A stretch of 64,000 bases of DNA from contig NZ_JBGUAW010000006.1 in NCBI RefSeq assembly GCF_041821045.1, positions 213,821 through 277,820 of the forward strand. Direction: 5' to 3'. The position numbers and the translations under genes are program-made. Under the pieces are notes generated by a model. It was not told the origin of the DNA and did no database searches. It saw only the letters and a list, made by a program, of their open reading frames with translations. Positions 19,260 to 28,019 of the stretch are shown piece by piece; the first letter of the stretch is position 1, and each line of letters opens with the position of its first letter. This DNA is from Thiohalorhabdus sp. Cl-TMA. GTDB taxonomy: Bacteria; Pseudomonadota; Gammaproteobacteria; Thiohalorhabdales; Thiohalorhabdaceae.

Positions 19260-20009
19260 TTAGAAGGGCACATCCCAGTTACTGCTGCGGGTCACGCTAA
19301 ACACGAACCGGCCATCGGCGTTCTTTTCCTGATAAGCGGGCGCGGCATCGTCATCGCTGATGTCGGTGTCGTGGTACCGCACGTCCCAGGTCAGGCCGAT
19401 GAAGTCCTTGGAAACGCCGACGTCGTAATAGTTATAGTCCTCAACGGAGCCGTCGAACTCCTGTACGCCGTAGGTCGCCGAGGCGGAGAAGCCGGCGCCA
19501 AGGTCCCCGGAGAGGATTCCTTCATAGGCCGTGGCTTCGCCGTACGATGGGAACCCGAAGAAATCATTGGTGCTCTGGCGCACCGCGGCCTTGGCGTTCA
19601 CGGGACCGAAGGTGTAGTTGACGTTGCCCCACACCTCATCGAAGCCTAGGTCCTCCCAGCCCGGATAGTTGAAGGAGTAGTACATGATGTTGAAACCGAG
19701 GCCCTCATAGCTATTGGCATAGCCCACGTACCAATCGGCCTCGGTGGAGGTTTCCTCCCGCATCCGGAAACCGTCGCCGCCGGAAGCTACTCTGTCGAAG
19801 TTCACGCTGGAGGCCCAGATTCCGACGTAAGCACCGCTGGCATGGGAATAGGTCAGCCCGCCCTGGAGCGCCGGCTTGTTGCCGGTCTGCGAGCCGCCGC
19901 GGAACATGTAGTCCGTGGCGAAGGTCACCGTGGAGCTCATTCCAGCGGTGGCCGCTCCGCTCATGGCCAGCAGGCCGGTGCATACGGAAGCAGTAACGAT
20001 CTTCTTCAT
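19260..20009 (-). CDS. TorF-family putative outer-membrane porin
   Basis: 249 aa starting MKKIVTASVCTG, with a cleavable Sec signal (cleavage probably after ATA near 23). The mature part alternates polar and apolar residues as in amphipathic beta strands and contains the FATDYMFRGGSQTGNKPALQGGLTYSHASG block of the TorF (TIGR02001) family, ending in an aromatic Phe as outer-membrane barrels do (NWDVPF). The mature protein is strongly acidic. The position directly upstream of the TMADH operon suggests amine or amine-oxide passage through the outer membrane, but the family's substrates are not established. Start supported by AAAGGGGA. Confidence 0.85.
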   Translation of the reverse strand: MKKIVTASVCTGLLAMSGAATAGMSSTVTFATDYMFRGGSQTGNKPALQGGLTYSHASGAYVGIWASSVNFDRVASGGDGFRMREETSTEADWYVGYANSYEGLGFNIMYYSFNYPGWEDLGFDEVWGNVNYTFGPVNAKAAVRQSTNDFFGFPSYGEATAYEGILSGDLGAGFSASATYGVQEFDGSVEDYNYYDVGVSKDFIGLTWDVRYHDTDISDDDAAPAYQEKNADGRFVFSVTRSSNWDVPF

Positions 20010-20277
20010 GGTCAGTCCCCTTTCGGGAGATAGAGCTTCCCCGGGCAAGCGCCGCGGGCCTGTTTCCGGGGCCCCACCTCCCTTTTTCTTGAAACCCCGC
20101 CCGGTATCAGCCTTTTACAGGCGACGTACGAAAGTCCGGGCTTGGTTGAGAGCAAAAAGGCTCACAGCCGGAGTCAGCAAAACCGCCAGGATGTGAGCCC
20201 CCGAAAACCCCAGAAAGAAGTCACGTGGTCGAACCCCTCCTGTTACTACCTGCGTTGAATTTGAAGGCGAAGCCCGG

Positions 20278-20568
20278 TTAAGCGATCAGGGCCTCACTCA
20301 ACCGTTCCCGACCAAAATCCGAGAGGGCATAGCAGATAAGGATCTTGTCTTTGCCGAAATACGTACCGTCGTCCAGCTTTTCCTCGACCACCTCGATCAG
20401 GCCGCTGGCGTACAGGTCCGTCAGGGTCAGGCGCACCGTCCCGTGCCAGTACAAGCCACTCACCCCGTATTCCTTCATGACCCGCTCGGCGATCTGGTGG
20501 TCCCACAGCCCGGAGGCCTGGGTGCTGAGCAGGTAAAGGATGTAGCCCTTCAAATGCAGTTTCGCCAT
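20278..20568 (-). CDS. small winged-helix (PadR-like) DNA-binding protein
   Basis: 96 aa from ATG 20568, with GGAG 11 bases upstream. The predicted order helix-helix-strand (HLKGYILYLLSTQ, LWDHQIAERVMKEYG, HGTVRLTLTDLYASGLIEVVEEK, then a hairpin ending ICYALSDFGRERLSEAL) is that of PadR-type winged helices lacking the dimerising C-terminal coiled coil. No ligand domain is present. It lies 268 bases upstream of the porin gene on the same strand, and could regulate the porin/TMADH genes or its own promoter region to the right. Open frame continues upstream of the ATG but without conserved features. Confidence 0.65.
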   Translation of the reverse strand: MAKLHLKGYILYLLSTQASGLWDHQIAERVMKEYGVSGLYWHGTVRLTLTDLYASGLIEVVEEKLDDGTYFGKDKILICYALSDFGRERLSEALIA

Positions 20569-20900
20569 TTTCCGGACTCTCCTTACTTCGAAGCCTCGGT
20601 TTCGGGCCCTTGCCCTCGTCCTTATTCCAGGGAGCGCACCACTTCCACGGCGCCAGGCCGGCGAGCATGGCGGAGCCACCGGCAAGCAGCATCCAAAAGA
20701 GCGCCCGGCCGTTCTTCCGCCCTTCCAAGAGCCCGCATCCACCCCCTCTGAGATTTCGTCGATGTTCATGAGGAAACGGGCAGCTTCCAACGCCTTCCCG
20801 GGTCCGGGGCTTGAATGTAGAGATCTTCAAGGGACCGAATCCCCAGCCGGTTGCGGTAGTCTCTGCGGCGAGGAATGAACCGGCAATTGATCTCCCTTAG

Positions 20901-20916
20901 TACCCTCATGGGGGTA
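20901..20916. promoter_or_regulatory. candidate NarL-type 7-2-7 site
   Basis: TACCCTCATGGGGGTA: two inverted heptamers with a 2-base spacer. Against the E. coli NarL heptamer TACYYMT the left arm matches 5/7 and the right arm 6/7. It lies in the AT-rich regulatory region upstream of the winged-helix gene. Confidence 0.45.
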
Positions 20917-21010
20917 ATCGCAGACTCGGCAAGATCGGGGGTGGGTGGAGACTTACCTACTAAGAATTTATAATTAATCCGAAAAAAACGTGAAAAGCGT
21001 AAAAAAGAGG

Positions 21011-21026
21011 TACCCATATGGGGATA
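21011..21026. promoter_or_regulatory. candidate NarL-type site with one perfect heptamer
   Basis: TACCCATATGGGGATA: the left heptamer TACCCAT is a perfect TACYYMT match, while the right arm ends ATA instead of GTA. The site is embedded in a larger imperfect palindrome, GAGGTACCC...GGATACCTC. Confidence 0.45.
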
Positions 21027-21172
21027 CCTCTGGATTCTTAACGGTTTACACTTCTAGTCCGCGCATGGGTTTTAGGCGTGAAAGGACTGAAAATAAAGAG
21101 GAAAAATTGACATTTTGGAAGGAGGTAGCGGGCAGGAGGGACCAGCCAGAATTCAGGGCTTTCCCTTAGGAG

Positions 21173-21188
21173 TACTCCCTAACTAGTA
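21173..21188. promoter_or_regulatory. candidate NarL-type site upstream of the narX/narL-like genes
   Basis: TACTCCCTAACTAGTA with 7-2-7 spacing. It overlaps AGGAGTA (21169-21175), whose complement TACTCCT is a perfect NarL heptamer. It precedes an AT-rich stretch that could be the kinase-regulator promoter, so autoregulation is possible. Confidence 0.45.
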
Positions 21189-21539
21189 CTACCAAAACAG
21201 GGCTAGGATACTCTTTTTAGTTATATTTTAATCCTTTCGCACGAAGGGGTTGGCCGCTTCCCCGCTCCTAGGGGTTATCCATTAAGAGGCAGACCCGCCA
21301 TGCCGAAACGAACCGGGCACGGATCTTATCCTCGCGTCGCGGGTCCATACGGACGACACCCGGGCCTTCCCCGGAGCGAAAGGCCCGGATGGTGCACCTA
21401 ACGGCCCATCCGGTTGACTGGATTCGCTCCTGAGCGTATAGAGTAAACCCAACCGCAATCCCGGACCCCTTGCATGCCAAGCGATCACCATCGCAGCCCC
21501 CTCTACCCAAGGAATGGGAACGGGAAAGGACGCTTCCAA

Positions 21540-22823
21540 ATGGCCTTCCTCGGCGGACTCGGATGGATCAAGGAAAGATTCTGGCGGGGGATCTTTCACA
21601 GCTCCAAGGCATCGGCTCCTTTAATACAGCCCCTCTCCACCCACCAGACATCCGCCTATGCGCAATGTCAGAGCACCCTCGACAATGCGCTCTTCCAGCT
21701 ACTCGAAGAGCCGGACGCCAAGGAGCCTTTCCTCCTGATCCTTAATCAGATCGAGGAATGCACGGGGGCCGAGGCCAGTATCCTGCTCCTGGAGGGGAAC
21801 GAAACGGACGGCCACCCGGAGATCCTGGCCGCCACCGAGCCGCAGGAGCGCTGGCAGAATCTCGCCTCGCAGGGGAGCCTGCCCCTACTCGGCCCGGAGC
21901 CCTATCCCGGGATCATCCGGGTAACCTATCCCGGCGAGGTTGAGCACAACCTGCTCCAGGTCCAGATCTCGGACCCCTCGCAGAACCACGGCTACCTCAT
22001 CCTCCGGACCCCCACTCCCAAGCCCTTCTCGCCCCAGGAATACCAATTCCTGAAGACCCTCGCGGGACGGCTCGGCCCGGTGATGATCAGTACCCGGCGT
22101 GCCAAGCTCAAGCGCCGGCTCGCCCTCTACGAGGAGCGGGCGGCCATCGCCCGGGAGCTCCACGACTCCCTGGCGCAATCGCTGTCCTATCTGATGATCC
22201 AGACGAGCCGGCTGCAGGCCAAGCTGGAGGATACGAACTGCGACATATCCGAGGAGAATGACCGGTCCAAGCTGGAAAGCGTGCTGCAGGATCTCCGGAC
22301 CAACCTCAACGTCTCCTACCGGCAGCTTCGCGAAATCATCAACACCTTCCGGCTGACCCTTGAAGCGCCCAACCTCGAGCAGGAAATCAGCAACACCATC
22401 GAGGAGTACGAAAAGCTGAGCGGCATCGCCTTCAGCTTGGATTACCGGATCCCCGGGGACCAGCTCACGGCCAACGAGGAGGTGCAGGCTTTCCTGATCG
22501 TCCGGGAAGCGCTCTCCAACCTCGTTCGACACTCCCATGCGCGGCAGGGCTGGATCTCCGTTTTTCAAGGGGAAGAGCAGAAGATCCACGTGACCGTGGA
22601 GGATGATGGCGTCGGACTGTCGGACAGCTCGTCCTGGGACGGGAGCCACGGCTTAAACAATATGCAAGAGCGTGCCAAGGCCCTGGAGGGAGGTCTCACC
22701 GTCGAGCCCCGCTCGGAGGGCGGAACGCAGGTCCGCCTCTCCTTCCTGCCGGCCCGGCTCTCCCACCACGCCCCCTCCCAGGAGTCTCCTCACACGCATC
22801 CGGAGAAAGAGAAACAGGCATGA
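21540..22823 (+). CDS. soluble NarX-like sensor histidine kinase (GAF-HisKA_3-HATPase)
   Basis: 427 aa from ATG 21540 (AAAGGA upstream; an ATG at 21474 would add 22 residues). No transmembrane helix or periplasmic loop is visible, unlike E. coli NarX. A GAF-like domain (about 55-190) is followed by a HisKA_3 box, AIARELHDSLAQSLSYL, with the phospho-accepting His208, and a HATPase_c domain with VREALSNLVRHSHA (N box) and VEDDGVGL near 355. The tail, rich in Pro and His, is probably disordered. Its last codon overlaps the start of the narL-like gene (ATGA), so the pair is co-translated. The signal sensed cannot be told from the sequence; redox or a nitrate-linked cytoplasmic cue is a guess. Confidence 0.88.
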   Translation: MAFLGGLGWIKERFWRGIFHSSKASAPLIQPLSTHQTSAYAQCQSTLDNALFQLLEEPDAKEPFLLILNQIEECTGAEASILLLEGNETDGHPEILAATEPQERWQNLASQGSLPLLGPEPYPGIIRVTYPGEVEHNLLQVQISDPSQNHGYLILRTPTPKPFSPQEYQFLKTLAGRLGPVMISTRRAKLKRRLALYEERAAIARELHDSLAQSLSYLMIQTSRLQAKLEDTNCDISEENDRSKLESVLQDLRTNLNVSYRQLREIINTFRLTLEAPNLEQEISNTIEEYEKLSGIAFSLDYRIPGDQLTANEEVQAFLIVREALSNLVRHSHARQGWISVFQGEEQKIHVTVEDDGVGLSDSSSWDGSHGLNNMQERAKALEGGLTVEPRSEGGTQVRLSFLPARLSHHAPSQESPHTHPEKEKQA

Positions 22824-23476
22824 CGGAAGATACCCATCGCATACTGCTCATCGACGACCACCCCCTGTTCCTCAGCGGCCTGTCCCAGCTGATCGACGGC
22901 GAGCCCGGATTCTCCGTGGTGGGTGAAGCCAGCTCCGGCCGCGAGGGAATGGACAAGGTGGAGGAGATTCAGCCCGACCTGGTCCTCTTGGACCTGAATA
23001 TGAAGGAGATCACCGGCCTGGAAGTCCTCAAGAGCCTCAAACAGAAGCATCCGGACATCCTCGTGGTGATGCTCACGGTTTCCGATTCCGAGGATGATCT
23101 GGTAACCGCCATTCGGTGGGGTGCCGACGGCTATCTCCTCAAGGATATGGAGCCGGAGGATCTGGTGGGCAAGCTCCACAACGTGTCCTCCGGCCAGGTG
23201 ATTCTCACGGACCACCTAACCGAGCTGCTGACCTGCTCCCTGCGCAATGACCGGGAAAAGGACCGGGCGGTCCCCGACGACTCCACCCTCACCGAACGGG
23301 AAAGGCAGATCCTCGCCCTCATTGCCGAAGGCCTCAGCAACAAGCTGATCGCCCGCGAGCTTGAAATCAGCGACGGCACCGTCAAGGTCCATGTGCGCCA
23401 TCTGCTTAGCAAGCTCAACCTGCGCTCCCGCCTGGAGGCGGCCGTCTGGTTCCTGGAACAGAAAGCGCAAACCTAG
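22820..23476 (+). CDS. narL: NarL-family response regulator
   Basis: 218 aa. The receiver domain has the acidic pair Asp12/Asp13, phosphorylation site Asp58 (LVLLDLNMKE) and the KD pair in YLLKDMEPED. The C-terminal LuxR/GerE helix-turn-helix (about 152-207) reads LTERERQILALIAEGLSNKLIARELEIS, then GTVKVHVRHLLSKLNLRSRLEAAVW, matching E. coli NarL almost position by position, including the TVKVHV DNA-contact helix. It should therefore recognise TACYYMT-type heptamers, several of which lie in intergenic regions of this window. It is paired with the upstream soluble kinase. In an amine-oxidising organism it could link amine oxidation to nitrate availability. Confidence 0.9.
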   Translation: MTEDTHRILLIDDHPLFLSGLSQLIDGEPGFSVVGEASSGREGMDKVEEIQPDLVLLDLNMKEITGLEVLKSLKQKHPDILVVMLTVSDSEDDLVTAIRWGADGYLLKDMEPEDLVGKLHNVSSGQVILTDHLTELLTCSLRNDREKDRAVPDDSTLTERERQILALIAEGLSNKLIARELEISDGTVKVHVRHLLSKLNLRSRLEAAVWFLEQKAQT

Positions 23477-23641
23477 GTTTTCTAAGAAGTAAACTACACC
23501 TTAACGGGTACTCCGGCAGGGGAGTCCTCAACGCGTGCATCCTTACCTAAAGTAAAGGTAGGATCATGGGGCCCTTCGCGATACCTGAAGGCAGGGGGCC
23601 ATGCGGCACGAACAGCCTTCCCCACAAGCCGGGCAAAGAGT

Positions 23642-25750
23642 TTGTCTATTCCAGCACGTCTTGCAGGACCGATAAGGAGCCTCCTGGGCACCCGGCGGGA
23701 AGGCACCGCCGAAGGGCCCGCGGGCCGGAAAAGTAAGCGGAGGAACTGGCTCGACCAGCTCCCCTTCGTGATTTTCCAGCTCGACGGCCAGAACCGCTGG
23801 ACCTTCCTGAGCGGGGAATGGAAGGAGGTCACGGGCTGGCTCCCCTCCCACAGCGTGGGCACCCCGGTTGCTCAATTCATACACCCCCAGGATCGCTCGC
23901 ACTGGGACGAGCACGTCAAGCATGCCGGCCACGAGGCCCATGCCCCCAGTTCCGTGCGCCTGCGGCTGCTCACCCAGGAAGGCAAATACCGCTGGGTGGA
24001 GGTGCGGGCTCGGCTCCACGAGCAGGGTGGCCAGGAGCATATCCTCGGCAGCCTCACCGACGTTACCGACGAGGTTCAGGCGGACGATCTCCGCGAAGCG
24101 GAATACCAGAACCTGGTGGGGCTGGTGCACCGGCTCCCCGCCATGCTCTACCGCGGCCGAAACAACCGCGACTGGACCATGTACTTCGTCAGCGAGGGGG
24201 CCTACAAGCTCACCGGCTTCTCGCCCCAGGAGCTCGTCAACAACCGGGCCATCACCTACGGCTCGCTGATCCATCCCGAGGACCAGGACAAAGTCTGGAA
24301 CGAAGTGCAGGCCGCCCTTCGCGAGCGCCGCAGCTTCGAGATCCTCTACCGCATCGTGACCGCCCAGGGGCATGAGAAGCTGGTCTGGGAGCGGGGCCAG
24401 GGGGTTTTCTCCACGGGAGAGGACCTGCTCGGCATCGAGGGGTTCATCACGGAGGCCCCGCAGCGGCTCAAGCGCTTCACGGACCGGGCGGAGCAGGCGC
24501 GCCTCTACGACGATTTCCATGGCCAGCCCACCCAGAGTTTGCTCCTCGACCGGCTGGACTTCATCATCCGCACCGCCGATTGGGACGGCCACTCCGGGTT
24601 CGTCTTCCTGCTTCTCGGCATGGCCAACGGCGACGACCTCCTCGCCCATATGGGCAACGCCCGACTCAAGGAGCTCCGCCACCAGTTCCTGCAGCGTCTC
24701 CGGGATAACCTGGGGGAGACCGCCTCCCTGGCCGTTCTCAACCACCTCCGCATCGGAGTCCTGCTCCCCGAGCGCCATGCCCCGTGGGAGGTGGGCGCCC
24801 TCGTGGACCGGATCCGCCTGCGCTGCCAGAACACCTATCTGGTGGGCGGCAAGCGCATCGACCTGGATCTCAATATCGGCATCGCCATGAGCCAGTCCGG
24901 ATGGCGAAGCAGCGAAGAGGTGCTGGAGAACGCCGATCAGGCCATGGTTCAGGCCGGCGCCATCGGCGGTACGCGCGAAATGGTCACCGACCAGGGGCTC
25001 CGCGGGGAGATGATCGGCTTCAACCGTATGGCCCAGGCCTTCCAGGAGGCCCTGCAGAAGCGGGAGATCGTGCTGGATTTCCAGCCCATCTTTCCGCAGC
25101 CCGACGGCAGTCCCACCGCCTGGTATGGCCGCCTGGTTTGGCCGCAAAAGCGCAAGGCCGCCATCCCTCTCGCGGAATTCCTGCCGGCCGCGGTCAACCG
25201 CGGCCTGGTTCCGGAGCTCAAGGACCACCTCTGCGAGGAGCTGGCCTACCATCTGGACGAATGGGCCGGCGCCTTCCTTCGGGAGTCCACACACCGGCTC
25301 CTGCTGCGTTTGGACGCGCCCGAGCTTCTGGACCCGGACCTCCTGGACCGCATTCAGACCCTTACCCGGGAGCTCGCCGGGGCCGACAACCCGGTGCTTC
25401 CCGCCGTACCGGCCGCATTCTTCCAGGAAGGGAGACAGGCCGAGGGAGCCGACGCCTTCCGCGAGCACCTGCACCAGCGGAACCTGCGGATGGTTCTGGA
25501 CGAGTTCACGGGGGACTTCGGGCACCTGGCCCATCTGGAGGCCGTGGAAATGGTGCGTCTGGCCCCCCACTGGGTTCACGCGAACAAGGACCGGGAAACG
25601 GTGGTGCAGGGCATCTGCAAGGGTGCCGAGGCCTTCGGGCTGCAGATCATCGCCCCCGAGATCACCGACCCCAAGGAAGCGCAGCGCCTGAAATCGCTCT
25701 CCTGCGATTTCCATGAGGGCACCCTCTGCGACAGCGCGGCCGAGGCCTGA
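23642..25750 (+). CDS. PAS-PAS protein with degenerate GGDEF and EAL domains
   Basis: 702 aa from a TTG start (start uncertain). Two PAS domains (about 38-145, beginning LPFVIFQLDGQ, and 150-275, with RLPAMLYRGRNNRDWTMYFVSEG) precede a GGDEF-like fold (about 295-440) and an EAL-like fold (455-700). The diguanylate cyclase signature is gone: where GG(D/E)EF is expected the sequence reads HLRIGVLLPE. The phosphodiesterase side is also degenerate: AWYGRLVW replaces ExLxRW, and the later NDFG/DDFG-type metal motif reads LDEFTGDFG. So it should bind rather than make or cleave cyclic-di-GMP, if it binds it at all. It may act as an effector or scaffold next to the narX/narL-like pair. Confidence 0.82.
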   Translation: MSIPARLAGPIRSLLGTRREGTAEGPAGRKSKRRNWLDQLPFVIFQLDGQNRWTFLSGEWKEVTGWLPSHSVGTPVAQFIHPQDRSHWDEHVKHAGHEAHAPSSVRLRLLTQEGKYRWVEVRARLHEQGGQEHILGSLTDVTDEVQADDLREAEYQNLVGLVHRLPAMLYRGRNNRDWTMYFVSEGAYKLTGFSPQELVNNRAITYGSLIHPEDQDKVWNEVQAALRERRSFEILYRIVTAQGHEKLVWERGQGVFSTGEDLLGIEGFITEAPQRLKRFTDRAEQARLYDDFHGQPTQSLLLDRLDFIIRTADWDGHSGFVFLLLGMANGDDLLAHMGNARLKELRHQFLQRLRDNLGETASLAVLNHLRIGVLLPERHAPWEVGALVDRIRLRCQNTYLVGGKRIDLDLNIGIAMSQSGWRSSEEVLENADQAMVQAGAIGGTREMVTDQGLRGEMIGFNRMAQAFQEALQKREIVLDFQPIFPQPDGSPTAWYGRLVWPQKRKAAIPLAEFLPAAVNRGLVPELKDHLCEELAYHLDEWAGAFLRESTHRLLLRLDAPELLDPDLLDRIQTLTRELAGADNPVLPAVPAAFFQEGRQAEGADAFREHLHQRNLRMVLDEFTGDFGHLAHLEAVEMVRLAPHWVHANKDRETVVQGICKGAEAFGLQIIAPEITDPKEAQRLKSLSCDFHEGTLCDSAAEA

Positions 25751-26004
25751 AGGCCGCCACCCGGGTCCTACCCCTCCCCCCGCCTTACTCCCCGGGCATG
25801 GGCCCGATAGCTGGACAGCGCCCGCCTTCCCGAACCGTGCCGCCCACCCGGAAGCGCGAGGCAAAATCACTCGACACGGGGGGACATGCCGGGCATCTTA
25901 GGGCGTAAGCCCGGGTAGGCTCCGTGCGGGGAGCGGCCCTGCCCGTTCGCGAAGCCGGAGCCGCGGGACGACAACGGATTTCAACAGGAAGGATGTACCC
26001 GGGA

Positions 26005-26412
26005 ATGGGAAGAAGCTACGAGGTGGAGGTGCTCTGCACCCCCCAGGGAGAGATCACCTGTTCCAGGCCCTCCGGGATCGGACCGTCCATACGGACCGGA
26101 CCGAAAACCGACTCCGAGGACGGCACGCCCATGGACCACCTGGCGGTGGGCCTGGGCTCGTGCCTCCTGCATTTCGCCCAGAATTTCCTGGAGCGGCGAC
26201 AGCGGTCGGCCAGTACGCGCATCGTCGTAACCTGCGCCGTGGACCAGAAGCGCTGCGAGATCGAGCAGATCCAGGCGGACCTCACCATGGACATTCCGCT
26301 GTCCGAGGAGGACCGCAACCTCCTGATCCGCTTTCTGAAGCAGTGCCCCATCCACAAGGCGCTGGACGTCTGGACGCCGGTGGAGCTTCACATCGCCAGC
26401 GAGGCGGACTGA
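26005..26412 (+). CDS. OsmC-family protein
   Basis: 135 aa from ATG 26005; ATG 25993 lies right behind AGGAAGG and is an equally possible start. The two conserved cysteines of the OsmC/Ohr fold are present: Cys53 in GLGSCLLHFAQNFL and Cys114 in LKQCPIHKALD. Most OsmC proteins reduce organic or lipid hydroperoxides with this pair; the YhfA-like subgroup, to which the spacing is closest, has no settled function. It stands alone, convergent with the TPR gene. The 250 bases upstream (25751-26004) contain no other gene. Confidence 0.8.
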   Translation: MGRSYEVEVLCTPQGEITCSRPSGIGPSIRTGPKTDSEDGTPMDHLAVGLGSCLLHFAQNFLERRQRSASTRIVVTCAVDQKRCEIEQIQADLTMDIPLSEEDRNLLIRFLKQCPIHKALDVWTPVELHIASEAD

Positions 26413-26460
26413 CCCGGTCCGGGCCGGGTCCCGCCGCCTGCAGCCGTTCGGCGCCGTTCC

Positions 26461-27276
26461 CTATCCGCTTTCCCGCCCGCCCAGGGCTTGCGCACCGGCA
26501 AGCACCGTCAGCCGCAGGGCGGCCCGGAGCACCTCCTCATCGTTGAATGCCCGCATCCGGACAAGATCCCAGGGATACCATTGGTCCGGTACGGGCTCGT
26601 TGCTCCGTCCCGTGTGGTGGCCCCGGGGCGTCTCCGGGCTACCGCCCTCCAGATAGATCCGATTCGCCTTGAGCAGCTCCAGGCCCCGATCCCGGGGACC
26701 GGCTCCCCGCTCCCTGAGATCCACGGCCTGCCCGAATAGCCGCCGGGCCTTTTCCGCATCTCCCCGGTGGAAGACCGTTTCCGCCAGATTGCCGAGCGTA
26801 AAGGACCGGGCGGCCGCGAGATCCCGCTGCGCCTCCTGCCGGGCCACCGGCTCGTACTGGTCCCGGCCGTGCTTGATCTCCAGCTTGATATGGAACACCG
26901 AGCTCGCCGCCCGGGGCGGGTGCTCCATGTCCGCCACCCAGCCCTCAGCCTCCTGCCAGGCCGCTTGCGCCTTGCGGAACAGCGATTCGGCCTCCGGCAG
27001 ACGCCCCGCCAGACGCTGTCCCACGCCGCGGTTATTGAGCGCGGCGGCACGCCTGGGATCGCCCTGGGCGAACCCCTCCACCGGATCACTGGCCCGGCTC
27101 CAGAGCTGGCGCGCCGTTTCCTCCAGCCCCTGGTGGAGGGCCAGGGCGCCCTGCTCCGCGAGAAACGCCCATAGCAGATCGGCGAGGGCCGTTTCCTGCT
27201 CTTCCTCCTCCAGGACCGGCTCCCCGGAGTAGTCCACCGTCGGTTTTTCGTTCTCCAACTCGCGGCCTCCGTCCAT
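26461..27276 (-). CDS. TPR-like repeat protein downstream of an ABC transporter
   Basis: 271 aa from ATG 27276 (TTG 27294 is an alternative). Helix-turn-helix repeats of the tetratricopeptide kind are visible: AAALNNRGVGQRLAGRLPEAESLFRKA near 75-100 and LGNLAETVFHRGDAEKARRLFGQAVDL near 165-190. There is no signal peptide or membrane helix. It starts 35 bases after livF and should be on the same transcript, so it may couple uptake to metabolism through a protein contact, but no function is recognised. Confidence 0.6.
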   Translation of the reverse strand: MDGGRELENEKPTVDYSGEPVLEEEEQETALADLLWAFLAEQGALALHQGLEETARQLWSRASDPVEGFAQGDPRRAAALNNRGVGQRLAGRLPEAESLFRKAQAAWQEAEGWVADMEHPPRAASSVFHIKLEIKHGRDQYEPVARQEAQRDLAAARSFTLGNLAETVFHRGDAEKARRLFGQAVDLRERGAGPRDRGLELLKANRIYLEGGSPETPRGHHTGRSNEPVPDQWYPWDLVRMRAFNDEEVLRAALRLTVLAGAQALGGRESG

Positions 27277-27311
27277 AGGCGTGGCCCACCGCAACGCCCG
27301 GGAGTTACGGT

Positions 27312-28019
27312 TCAGACGCCGAGATAGGCCTCGCGGACCGTTTCGTTGTCGCGGAGCTCGGAAGTGGGGCCCTCCAGAGAGATCTGCCCCGTTTCGAGCA
27401 CGTATCCGTACTGCGCCAGCTCCAGCGCCAGCTCGGCGTTCTGCTCCACCAGGATCACGGATACGCCCTGCCGCTGGATCTCCTGCAGCGTATGGGCGAT
27501 CTCCTGGACGATCTTGGGCGCCAGCCCCAGGGAAGGCTCGTCCAGAAGCAGGAGGTGGGGACGGGCCATGAGCGCCCGGCCGATGGCGAGCATCTGCTGT
27601 TCACCGCCGCTCAGCGTGCGCGCCGCCTGGGTGTGCCGCTCCCGCAGGCGGGGAAAGATCTCGTAGATCCATTCCAGGTCGCGCTGCACCTCCGCCTTGT
27701 CCTTCCGGGTGTAGGCCCCGGTATGCAGGTTCTCGGCCACCGACAGGCCGGGGAACACCCGGCGTCCCTCGGGCACCTGGCTGATGCCCAGGGGCAGGAT
27801 CTTCTCCGCCGGCATGCCGTCGATGCGATGGCCGTCGTACCAGATCTCTCCCCCCGCCGGCTTCTCCAGACCCGAAATGGTCCGCAGGGTGGTGCTCTTG
27901 CCCGCCCCATTGGCCCCCACGAGGGTGATCATGTCCTTCTCCTCCACCTGGAAGGAGGCCTCGCGCAGGGCGACCACCGGTCCGTACTTCACGGTCAGGT
28001 TCTTGATTTCCAGGAGCAT
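27312..28019 (-). CDS. livF: branched-chain amino acid-type ABC transporter ATP-binding protein LivF
   Basis: 235 aa. Walker A GANGAGKST, signature LSGGEQQMLAIGRALMARP and Walker B LLLLDEPSLGLAPKI are all intact. Length and the LAPKIVQEI context are typical of LivF. Start ATG ([13 protein letters not shown]) overlaps the livG stop (ATGA). Fifth gene of a livK-H-M-G-F operon. Confidence 0.9.
   Translation of the reverse strand: MLLEIKNLTVKYGPVVALREASFQVEEKDMITLVGANGAGKSTTLRTISGLEKPAGGEIWYDGHRIDGMPAEKILPLGISQVPEGRRVFPGLSVAENLHTGAYTRKDKAEVQRDLEWIYEIFPRLRERHTQAARTLSGGEQQMLAIGRALMARPHLLLLDEPSLGLAPKIVQEIAHTLQEIQRQGVSVILVEQNAELALELAQYGYVLETGQISLEGPTSELRDNETVREAYLGV

Larger units (their letters stand above)
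20569..21539. promoter_or_regulatory. long regulatory region between the winged-helix gene and the sensor kinase gene
   Basis: About 970 bases with no firm gene. From 20940 to 21240 the DNA is conspicuously AT-rich against its GC-rich surroundings and holds three TAC/GTA palindromes (listed separately), pointing to divergent promoters controlled by a NarL-type factor. In the minus-strand frame near 20610-20790 one reading gives a protein-like stretch with a hydrophobic helix (ALFWMLLAGGSAMLAGLAP) and a charged tail, but it lacks its own start and stop and runs into the winged-helix gene, so it is not called. Nothing else is seen. Confidence 0.5.

Noticed and set aside
20766-21017. 83-codon minus-strand ORF (MGTSFLRFSRFF...)
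   Set aside because: It spans the AT-rich regulatory region and the TAC/GTA palindromes, and shows no family features or strong ribosome site.
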